A stretch of 14,881 nt of DNA, taken from the NCBI GenBank assembly GCA_025360945.1, contig JANYBE010000071.1:1-14881 (forward strand). Direction: 5' to 3'. The translations under genes were made by a program, and so were the position numbers. Origin of the DNA: Rhizobacter sp. (GTDB lineage: Bacteria > Pseudomonadota > Gammaproteobacteria > Burkholderiales > Burkholderiaceae_C). The notes under the pieces are model-generated. The model ran no database searches. It was not told where the DNA came from and was given only the letters and a program-made list of their open reading frames with translations. Positions 6,855-13,849 of this stretch are shown here, in pieces. The stretch's first letter is position 1; each line of letters opens with the position of its first letter.

Positions 6855-8204
6855 ATGTACCAGTTCCCGCAAACCTTCTTGTGGGGTGCCGCGACCTCGG
6901 CGTACCAGATCGAGGGTTCGCCGCTCGCCGATGGCGCCGGCCCGAGCATCTGGCACCGTTTCGTGCGCACGCCGGGCCTCGTGAAGGACGGCGACACCGG
7001 CGACGTGGCCTGCGACCACTACAACCGAATGAAGGACGACGTCGCGATGATGAAGCGTTTGGGCCTGACCGCCTACCGCTTCAGCATTGCCTGGGCACGC
7101 ATCCTGCCCGAGGGCCGCGGCAAGGTGAACGAAGGCGGGCTGAATTTCTACGAGCGCCTGGTCGACACGCTGCTCGAAAACGGCATCGAGCCGCTGGCTA
7201 CGCTCTACCACTGGGACATGCCGGCCGCGCTGGACGACCGCGGCGGCTGGCTCAACCCTGATGCGGCCGACTGGTTCGCCGACTACTCGAGCGAGATGTA
7301 CAAGCGCCTCGATGGCCGCGTGAAGAAGTGGGCGACACTGAACGAACCCTGGGTCGTGACCGACGGCGGCTATCTGCACGGCGCGCTCGCGCCTGGCCAC
7401 AAGAACCGTTTCGAGGCGCCGATCGCTTCGCACCAGCTGCTGCGTGCGCACGGCAAGGCGGTGCAGGCATATCGCGCGTTGGGCAAGCACGAGATTGGCC
7501 TGGTCGTGAACCTTGCGCCCAAGCACCCGGCCACCGACCGGCCCGAAGACGTCGCCGCGACACGCCGAGCCGATGCTTACATGAACCGCCAGTACCTGGA
7601 CCCGGTCTTCCTCGGCAAGTACCCCGACGAGATGACGGAGATCTTTGGCGAGGCGTGGCCGCAATGGCCCGCCGAGGACTACAAATTGATCGGCGAGAAG
7701 ATCGACTTCGTCGGCATCAACTACTACATGCGCGACATGATCCGCCACGAAGAGAGCGCGTGGCCGGTCAAGACCGCCGTGGCGCCGCAGTCGCAATCCA
7801 CCTACACCGACACCGGCTGGGAGGTGCATCCGCAAGGTCTGACAGAGATCCTGACCTGGGTCAAACAGCGCTACGGCGACATCCCGCAGTACGTGACTGA
7901 AAACGGCGCCGCGTTCTACGACCCGCCCAAAGCCTCAGGCGGGCGCGTTGCCGACCCCTTGCGGCTCGGCTACTACCGCGACCATCTGCGTGCGATCCAC
8001 GAGGCAATCGAGCAGGGCGTGGACCTGCGCGGCTACTGTGCGTGGTCGCTGATGGACAACCTCGAGTGGTCGCTTGGCTACTCGAAGCGCTTTGGCATCG
8101 TCCACGTCAATTTCGACACCCAGGAGCGCACGCTGAAAGATAGCGCGCACTTTTACGCCAGCGTGATCGCCTCAAACGGCGCTGCACTCAACAGCGACAA
8201 CTGA
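6855..8204 (+). CDS. GH1 beta-glucosidase
   Basis: A glycoside hydrolase family 1 enzyme, probably a retaining beta-glucosidase releasing glucose from short beta-glucosides. The 449-residue protein shows the N-terminal GH1 signature FLWGAATSAYQIEG (8-21), substrate-binding LYHWDMP (117-123), the acid/base glutamate in TLNEP (Glu164), and the nucleophile in YVTENG (Glu349). The aglycone/glucose-binding WSLMDNLEWSLGY (397-409) is also present. Length is normal and there is no signal peptide, so it acts in the cytoplasm on imported sugar. It is first in the sugar cluster, behind a LacI-type operator, and followed after 15 bases by the lacI-type gene. The start could be GTG 6849. GH1 also includes 6-phospho-glucosidases; with no PTS gene in view and an ABC binding protein nearby, the non-phosphorylated substrate is more likely. 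Confidence 0.95.
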   Translation: MYQFPQTFLWGAATSAYQIEGSPLADGAGPSIWHRFVRTPGLVKDGDTGDVACDHYNRMKDDVAMMKRLGLTAYRFSIAWARILPEGRGKVNEGGLNFYERLVDTLLENGIEPLATLYHWDMPAALDDRGGWLNPDAADWFADYSSEMYKRLDGRVKKWATLNEPWVVTDGGYLHGALAPGHKNRFEAPIASHQLLRAHGKAVQAYRALGKHEIGLVVNLAPKHPATDRPEDVAATRRADAYMNRQYLDPVFLGKYPDEMTEIFGEAWPQWPAEDYKLIGEKIDFVGINYYMRDMIRHEESAWPVKTAVAPQSQSTYTDTGWEVHPQGLTEILTWVKQRYGDIPQYVTENGAAFYDPPKASGGRVADPLRLGYYRDHLRAIHEAIEQGVDLRGYCAWSLMDNLEWSLGYSKRFGIVHVNFDTQERTLKDSAHFYASVIASNGAALNSDN

Positions 8205-8219
8205 GCCGGCGCGATACCC

Positions 8220-9260
8220 ATGGCCACCACCATTAAGGACGTCGCGCGTGTCGCCGGCGTGTCCGTCGCCACCGTGTCGCGCGCGCTGAACGGGCACACG
8301 AACGTGACCGCGCAGACGCGCGAGCATGTGATGGGTGTGGTCGCCCAACTGCGCTTCGTGCCCTCGAGCGCCGCGCAAAGCATGATCACGCGGCGCACCC
8401 ACACGGTCGGCGCGCTGTTGCCCGATCTGCACGGCGAATATTTCTCCGAACTGATTCGCGGCATCGACCTGGCGGCGCGCGCGCGCGGCTTGCACCTGTT
8501 GGTCTCGAGCTCGCACGGCGACGCCGTCGAGGCCGCTGCCGCGCTGCGCGCGATGAACGGCCGCGTCGATGGATTGCTCGTGATGTCGCCACACGTCAAC
8601 GCCGACTTCCTATGGGGCAACGTTCCCGATGACCTGCCCGCGGTGCTAATGAACACCCGCGTCGCCGGTGGCAAGCACTCGTCCTTCGCGGTCGACAACC
8701 TCGGCGGCGCGTATGCGATGGTGCGGCATTTGGTCGAGCGCGGCCACCGCGACATCGCGTTCGTGGCCGGGCCCGAAAGCAATTTCGAAGCGAACGAACG
8801 GCTGCGCGGCTACCGCGCCGCGATCGCCGATCTGCTGCCGGGACTCAGCGAGCACGTGCTGCAGGGTGACTTCACGCAGGAGTCTGGGTTTCGCGCCGGC
8901 AGCCAGGTCGTGGCGCTCACCGACCGGCCCAGCGCGGTGTTCGCGAGCAACGACGCGATGGCCATCGGCTGTCTGTCGGCCCTCAACGAAGCCGGGCTGC
9001 AAGTGCCGCAGGACATCGCCCTCGCCGGCTTCGACGATATTCCGATCAGCCGCTACGTGAACCCCTCGCTCACGACGGTGCGCGCGCGCATCACCGAGCT
9101 GGGCGGACTGGCGCTGGAGAGACTCGCTTCGGCGATCGAGGAACCGGGCCGCATAAGCGCACAACACCAGACGCTGAGAGCCGATCTGATCGTGCGCCAG
9201 TCGACCGCGGCACCTTCTTCACCGAGCACTCTCCCGCTCCGACCCCCGCCCGCGGCGTGA
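8220..9260 (+). CDS. LacI-family transcriptional regulator
   Basis: A 346-residue repressor of the LacI/GalR family. The N-terminal helix-turn-helix is clear: IKDVARVAGVSVATVSRALN (5-24), followed by the hinge helix around residues 47-58 (FVPSSAAQSMIT). Here the common Asn and Arg of YxPNxxARSL are replaced by Ser and Gln, and the minor-groove-inserting Leu is Met. The sugar-binding periplasmic-binding-protein-like core follows, with VGALLPDL (63-70), GHRDIAFVAG (175-184), FASNDAMAIG (231-240) and GFDDIPISRYVNPSLTTV (270-287). It lies between the GH1 enzyme and the TonB receptor in the same direction. By position it should sense a sugar from the imported glucan and control the cluster through the palindrome at 6802-6817. 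The start codon has no evident Shine-Dalgarno, which fits low-level, coupled translation. Confidence 0.95.
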   Translation: MATTIKDVARVAGVSVATVSRALNGHTNVTAQTREHVMGVVAQLRFVPSSAAQSMITRRTHTVGALLPDLHGEYFSELIRGIDLAARARGLHLLVSSSHGDAVEAAAALRAMNGRVDGLLVMSPHVNADFLWGNVPDDLPAVLMNTRVAGGKHSSFAVDNLGGAYAMVRHLVERGHRDIAFVAGPESNFEANERLRGYRAAIADLLPGLSEHVLQGDFTQESGFRAGSQVVALTDRPSAVFASNDAMAIGCLSALNEAGLQVPQDIALAGFDDIPISRYVNPSLTTVRARITELGGLALERLASAIEEPGRISAQHQTLRADLIVRQSTAAPSSPSTLPLRPPPAA

Positions 9261-9321
9261 CGCCTGTCCGGTGTCTTCACGCACGCGTTTGTTCTTTCCA
9301 CCCACAGAGCTTTCAACATCC

Positions 9322-9326
9322 AGAGG
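9322..9326 (+). promoter_or_regulatory. ribosome binding site of the TonB-dependent receptor
   Basis: AGAGG lies six bases before the ATG at 9333, one of the clearest Shine-Dalgarno sites in the sugar cluster, and confirms that start. The 72-base gap after the LacI-type gene shows no convincing operator or terminator. Confidence 0.6.
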
Positions 9327-9332
9327 CCGACC

Positions 9333-12269
9333 ATGAGACAAGACCCCCGATTCCAGATCCGCGCGCTCGCAGCCGCCGCGATGCTCGCGCTCGCGCTGCC
9401 CGCTTCGGCGCAATTGAGCAGTGCCACCGTGCGTGGTGCCGTCACCGCCGAGGCCAAAGCCCAGGTCGGTGCGACCGTCACAGCGACCAACACCGCCACC
9501 GGTCAGGTGACGCGTACCACCAGCCGCGCTGACGGCAGCTATGTGCTGGTGGGCCTTGCCCCCGGCAGCTACAAGCTCGAAATCGCGGCGGTTGGATTCG
9601 AGACGCGAACGCAGCCCTTGACGGTGCTGGTCGGGCAGACCCTGGACATTGACCTGCCGCTCGCAAGAACCGGCACCACGCAACTCAACACTGTCGTCGT
9701 CACGGGTTTGGCTGGTGCCGGCCGAAAAACGTCGGAGTTGGGCACCAATCTCACCCAAAAGCAAATCGATTCGCTGCCGCAGATCAACCGAAACTTCCTC
9801 GCATTCGCGGACCTCGCGCCCGGCGTGCGCTTCGACGTCGACCCCAAGACCGGCCAGGGAACGCTGCGCGGAGGTGCGCAGAACCAGGACAACGTCAACA
9901 TCTTCATCGATGGTGTCAGCCAGAAGAACTATATCCTGCGCGGCGGCGCGACGGGCATGGACTCGACCCGCGGCAATCCTTTTCCGCAATCGGCGATCGC
10001 CGAATACAAGGTGCTGTCGTCCAACTACAAGGCCGAGTTTGACCAAGTCAGCAGCACCGCCGTGTCGGCGGTCACCAAGTCGGGCACCAACGAGTTGCAT
10101 GGCGAGATCTTTTTCGACCGAACCGGCGACAACTGGCGAGCCTACAGCCCGTTCGAGAAGCAGGCCAAGGACCAGGGAAATGATCGGGCCGGGTTCTCCC
10201 AGTACCAATATGGCTTCAGTCTCGGCGGTCCGATCAAGGAGAACGTGGCCCACTACTTTGTTGCCGTCGAAGCCAAAGACATCGACGACGCCCGAACCGT
10301 GCTGGCGCCCAACCTCGACAAATTGCCGCAAGCCGGCATCGTGCCGGACCTGGTCTCGCAGCGCGGGTCCTTCGTGCAGAAATTCAAGGAGCGGCTGTTC
10401 CTCGGTAAGCTCGACCTGCAGATCAACGACGCCAACCGCCTGGAATTCACCGCCCGGTTGCGCAAGGAAGACGACCGCGCGTTCCCAGAGGATCCCTCGC
10501 TAAGCGTCATCACGAACACCAAGAACCGGATCAACGACGAGACGCGGCTTAATCTCAAACACGAATGGACCGGCGCTGAGCTTCTCAACGAGCTCAATCT
10601 CGGCTATGAAGACTACCGGTGGAGTCCTCGTTCGAACACCAGCGATCCCTTCATCAAATACAAGTACTCGAACACCAATGTGCTGAGCGGCGCAGCCGAC
10701 GTGATCTTCGTCGGCGGCTCTCCGGACGCCCAGGACAAGAATCAGAAGGGCCTTCTGTTCCAGGACGACATCACCTACACCGGGCTGGCGGGACACACGA
10801 CGAAGGGTGGCGTCAAGGTCAAAGACCTGAAGTTCGATCTAACGGGCACGCGGCAAAGCGTCGACACCGTTCAGACCGTGATCGACAACGTCACGGGTCA
10901 ACCGTATTACAGCGGCGGCAATTGCACAAGTGCGGCCCCGGCGCCGAGCGACACTTCCAGCAGTACTGCGTCCTGTTTGATCGACCGTGCCACACCGGGC
11001 GTGAATGTCCAGTACAAGGACAAGCAGTTCGGCATCTATCTGCAAGACGACTGGGCGATCACGAAGAGCCTTGAGTTGAACCTGGGTGTGCGTTGGGACT
11101 ACGAGACCAACATGCTCAACGACAAGTACGTGACGCCCGCGGACCGGGTGGCGATCTTCAGCCAGCAAGACCCGCGCGCGGGTGCGCCGGTGGGTCAGAC
11201 CTACGCCCAATCCCTCGCCAAAGGTGGCGTCAGCATTGCCGACTTCCTGAGCGACGGGTCCAGTCGAAAGGCCTTCAAGGGCGCGCTGCAACCGCGCCTC
11301 GGCTTCTCGTACGACATCACGGGCGACAAGGATGCTGTGGTGTTCGGCGGAGTCGGACGCGCGTATGACCGGACCAACGCGAACTTCGCGATCGACGAAA
11401 CGATCAACAATGCGGTGCCAGGTCGAGGCGACATCTTCTTGATCAAGAACGACCACAAGATGCCGTTCACGGATCAATTTACGCTGGGTCTGCGCAAAGG
11501 CGCGGGCGCATGGAATACCGAGCTGGGCGTCAACTATCAGCGCGGCCACAACCAGTTCAACTGGTACAACGGGAATCGCGACCCGCAAGGGGGCTACGGC
11601 ACCCAAGCGCCGATCGACCCGCTGTGGGGCTCAGTGGGTAGTTATGGCAATCTCGTCCTTGGTGATTTCGTGACCCAGACCAAGACGATGTCGCTCTACT
11701 TCAAGCTCGACAAGCCGTACACGAAGTCTTCGGGCTGGGGTGTGGCTGCAACCTATACGTACACCGACGGGCAGACCACCAACCGCGAGTGGACCGATGA
11801 CACCTTCAACTGGACCTATGGACGCACGTCGTCGGACTTCCATGCGTCCAAGAACGTCGAGCGCCATCGGCTCGTGACCACCGGTGTGACAGATGGCTTG
11901 CTGCCTTGGGGCTTGCAGGTCTCGGGCAAGATGACCCTGGGATCGGGCCTACCGCGGCAACTTACCGACTGCCACGGTGGGTTCTCGCCGAACACCTGTA
12001 CCTACGTCAAGGCTGACGGCCACGCCTTCCGCCAGTTCGACGTGGGCTTCTCCAAGGAGGTCGCACTCGGCCTGGGCAAATTCTCGATTCGGGCCGACAT
12101 CATCAACTTGTTGAACACGGAGAACTTTGGTGGCTACGACGACTGGGTCGGCGGTCCGAGCGTTCCGGCCAAGAACGCGTATGGCGGCGACAACGCAAAC
12201 CTCGGGACTCCGAACTCCCTGTCCGGGCCAATGCGCACGCTGAAGCTGTCGATGCGCTATCAGTTCTGA
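9333..12269 (+). CDS. TonB-dependent receptor with carboxypeptidase-regulatory-like N-terminal domain
   Basis: A 978-residue outer-membrane receptor that would import oligosaccharides using TonB energy. In order: a signal peptide cut after ALPASA (residue 26), then a CarboxypepD_reg-like domain at about 31-105 (VTATNTATGQVTRTTS, then ADGSYVLVGLAPGSYKLE), as in Oar-type receptors. A TonB-box-like NTVVVTG follows at 119-125, and then the plug (SLPQINRNFLAFADLAPGV, IFIDGVSQ, AVTKSGTNELHG). From about residue 265 the 22-strand barrel runs to a terminal phenylalanine (LSMRYQF), as outer-membrane insertion requires. Two close cysteine pairs (Cys531/Cys548 and Cys880/Cys889) fall in likely surface loops and may form disulfides. 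Its place between the regulator and a glycan hydrolase points to a sugar ligand rather than iron. Iron receptor is the alternative but lacks contextual support. Confidence 0.93.
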   Translation: MRQDPRFQIRALAAAAMLALALPASAQLSSATVRGAVTAEAKAQVGATVTATNTATGQVTRTTSRADGSYVLVGLAPGSYKLEIAAVGFETRTQPLTVLVGQTLDIDLPLARTGTTQLNTVVVTGLAGAGRKTSELGTNLTQKQIDSLPQINRNFLAFADLAPGVRFDVDPKTGQGTLRGGAQNQDNVNIFIDGVSQKNYILRGGATGMDSTRGNPFPQSAIAEYKVLSSNYKAEFDQVSSTAVSAVTKSGTNELHGEIFFDRTGDNWRAYSPFEKQAKDQGNDRAGFSQYQYGFSLGGPIKENVAHYFVAVEAKDIDDARTVLAPNLDKLPQAGIVPDLVSQRGSFVQKFKERLFLGKLDLQINDANRLEFTARLRKEDDRAFPEDPSLSVITNTKNRINDETRLNLKHEWTGAELLNELNLGYEDYRWSPRSNTSDPFIKYKYSNTNVLSGAADVIFVGGSPDAQDKNQKGLLFQDDITYTGLAGHTTKGGVKVKDLKFDLTGTRQSVDTVQTVIDNVTGQPYYSGGNCTSAAPAPSDTSSSTASCLIDRATPGVNVQYKDKQFGIYLQDDWAITKSLELNLGVRWDYETNMLNDKYVTPADRVAIFSQQDPRAGAPVGQTYAQSLAKGGVSIADFLSDGSSRKAFKGALQPRLGFSYDITGDKDAVVFGGVGRAYDRTNANFAIDETINNAVPGRGDIFLIKNDHKMPFTDQFTLGLRKGAGAWNTELGVNYQRGHNQFNWYNGNRDPQGGYGTQAPIDPLWGSVGSYGNLVLGDFVTQTKTMSLYFKLDKPYTKSSGWGVAATYTYTDGQTTNREWTDDTFNWTYGRTSSDFHASKNVERHRLVTTGVTDGLLPWGLQVSGKMTLGSGLPRQLTDCHGGFSPNTCTYVKADGHAFRQFDVGFSKEVALGLGKFSIRADIINLLNTENFGGYDDWVGGPSVPAKNAYGGDNANLGTPNSLSGPMRTLKLSMRYQF

Positions 12270-12304
12270 GGGACCTTCGGCTCACGCGTAAGCCACACCG
12301 GAGC

Positions 12305-12333
12305 CGGGTGAGCTACCAATCGGCGCTCACCCG
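12305..12333 (+). repeat. 9-bp intercistronic stem-loop
   Basis: CGGGTGAGC (12305-12313) and GCTCACCCG (12325-12333) are perfect inverted repeats around an 11-base loop, in the 83-base gap between the receptor and the GH144-like gene. No T-run follows, so this is not a standard terminator. It could protect the 3' end of the receptor message after processing, or lower expression of downstream genes. A possible upstream GTG start of the GH144-like frame (12308) falls inside the first arm, which argues against that start. Confidence 0.6.
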
Positions 12334-12352
12334 ATCCATACATTCAAAACCC

Positions 12353-13849
12353 ATGTCTGATCTCACACGACGCGGCCTGCTGCTCGGAGGCATCGCCGCG
12401 GCATTCCTCGCTGGCTGCACCGCCGCGCTGCGCAGCCCGGTCTACGACACGACGGCTGCCGATGCCGCGTCGAACGAGGCACTGCCTGCCGAACCGCCGG
12501 ACGCCTCCAAGCCCGTGCTGCCCGCTCTCTTCGACGACATCGAGCGCCGCACCTTCGACTTCTTCTGGTCCACTACCAACCCTGCCAACGGTATGGTGCC
12601 AGATCGGTTTCCCAGCGCGTCGCCGGCGAGCATCGCGGCGATCGGGATGGCGCTCACGGCCTACGCGATCGGCGCCGACCGCGGCTTCATCACGCGCGAG
12701 CAGGCGCGTGAACGCACGCTTACCACCGTGCGCTTCTTCCGCAATGCGCCGCAGGGTCCTCAGGCGCGCGGTGTGGCCGGCTACAAGGGATTTTTCTACC
12801 ACTTCCTCGACATGAAGACGGGCCTGCGCGCCGGTCGCAGCGAACTCTCGACGGTGGACACCGCGCTGCTGGTGGGAGGCATGCTTCACGTGCAGGCGTA
12901 CTTCGATTCCGCGAACGCCGATGAGGTCGAGATCCGCAACGCCGTAGACGCGATCTACTGGCGCATCGACTGGAAGTGGGCACAGGTCCGCGGCCAGTTA
13001 ATCAGCATGGGCTGGAGCCCCGAGGGCGGCTTCATCCCGCACGACTGGCTCGGCTACAACGAGGCGATGCTGGTCGTACTGCTCGCGCTCGGCTCGCCCA
13101 CGCACTCGGTCGAAGAGAGCGCTTGGAGCGCCTGGAGCGAGAGCTACCGTGGCGCGTGGGGACGTTTCATGGGCTATGAACACCTGAGCTTCGCGCCGCT
13201 GTTCGGCCACCAGTATTCGCACATGTGGATCGACTTCCGTGGCATCCAGGACGCGACGATGCGCGAACGCGGCATCGACTACTTCGAGAACAGTCGCCGC
13301 GCCGTCTATGCGCAGCGTGCCTACGCGATCGCCAATCCGAACGGCTGGTTCGAGTACGGCGCCAATGTCTGGGGCTTTACCGCGTGCGATGGCCCGGGCA
13401 CGTTGCGCCAGAAGGATCGCGCGGGCCGCGATCGCTATTTCCTGGACTACTCGGCGCGTGGTGCTGGTCGCGTGCATACCGTAGACGATGGCACCATCGC
13501 GCCAACAGCCGCGATCTCGTCGCTTCCGTTCGCACCCGAGATCGTGATCCCGGCGACGGAGGAACTGTACAAGCGCTACGGCCAGTTCATCTACTCGAAG
13601 TACGGCTTCCTCGATTCGTTCAATCGCAGCTTCACCGCGGCCAATGTCAAGCTCACCGACGGTCGCGTCGACCCGGCGTTCGGATGGGTCGCCAAGGACT
13701 ATCTCGGCATCGACCAGGGACCTATCCTCGCGATGATCGGTAACTACCGCAATGGCCTTGTCTGGGACGATATGCGCAACTGCGTGCCGCTGCGGCGCGG
13801 CCTGATGCGTGCCGGCTTCAGCGGCGGTTGGCTCGACAAGGCGGCGTGA
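12353..13849 (+). CDS. 'glucoamylase' family lipoprotein, GH144-like (putative beta-1,2-glucanase)
   Basis: A 498-residue protein of the PF10091 'glucoamylase' family, which contains GH144 endo-beta-1,2-glucanases. The N-terminus has TRRGLLLGG (twin-arginine-like, residues 5-13) and a lipobox LAGC with Cys22, so it is probably a lipoprotein, possibly Tat-exported. The alpha/alpha-barrel catalytic region runs from about residue 60 to the end: RTFDFFW (66-72), GFFYHFLDMKTG (146-157), SELSTVDTALL (163-173), GWSPEGGF (220-227), GYNEAML (234-240), HQYSHMWIDFRG (286-297) and TACDGP (343-348). DDGTIAPTAA (378-387), LPFAPEIVIPA (391-401) and LGIDQGPIL (451-459) follow. The chosen ATG gives a normal signal; no clear ribosome site precedes it. 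Its stop overlaps the next gene's ATG by one base. Substrate is inferred: beta-1,2-glucan by family, but other glucans are possible since the Pfam label is historic. Confidence 0.88.
   Translation: MSDLTRRGLLLGGIAAAFLAGCTAALRSPVYDTTAADAASNEALPAEPPDASKPVLPALFDDIERRTFDFFWSTTNPANGMVPDRFPSASPASIAAIGMALTAYAIGADRGFITREQARERTLTTVRFFRNAPQGPQARGVAGYKGFFYHFLDMKTGLRAGRSELSTVDTALLVGGMLHVQAYFDSANADEVEIRNAVDAIYWRIDWKWAQVRGQLISMGWSPEGGFIPHDWLGYNEAMLVVLLALGSPTHSVEESAWSAWSESYRGAWGRFMGYEHLSFAPLFGHQYSHMWIDFRGIQDATMRERGIDYFENSRRAVYAQRAYAIANPNGWFEYGANVWGFTACDGPGTLRQKDRAGRDRYFLDYSARGAGRVHTVDDGTIAPTAAISSLPFAPEIVIPATEELYKRYGQFIYSKYGFLDSFNRSFTAANVKLTDGRVDPAFGWVAKDYLGIDQGPILAMIGNYRNGLVWDDMRNCVPLRRGLMRAGFSGGWLDKAA

Noticed and set aside
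6798..7835. 345-codon minus-strand frame opposite the GH1 gene
   Set aside because: It mirrors the conserved GH1 frame, is arginine- and valine-rich without motifs, and starts inside a catalytic gene; a shadow of third-position GC bias.
9219..10331. 370-codon minus-strand frame opposite the TonB receptor start
   Set aside because: It is antisense to the signal peptide, regulatory-like domain and plug of a well-formed receptor and has no recognisable domain.
12305..12333. Intrinsic terminator after the TonB receptor
   Set aside because: The stem is strong but is followed by mixed sequence rather than a T-run, so it is reported as a stem-loop only.
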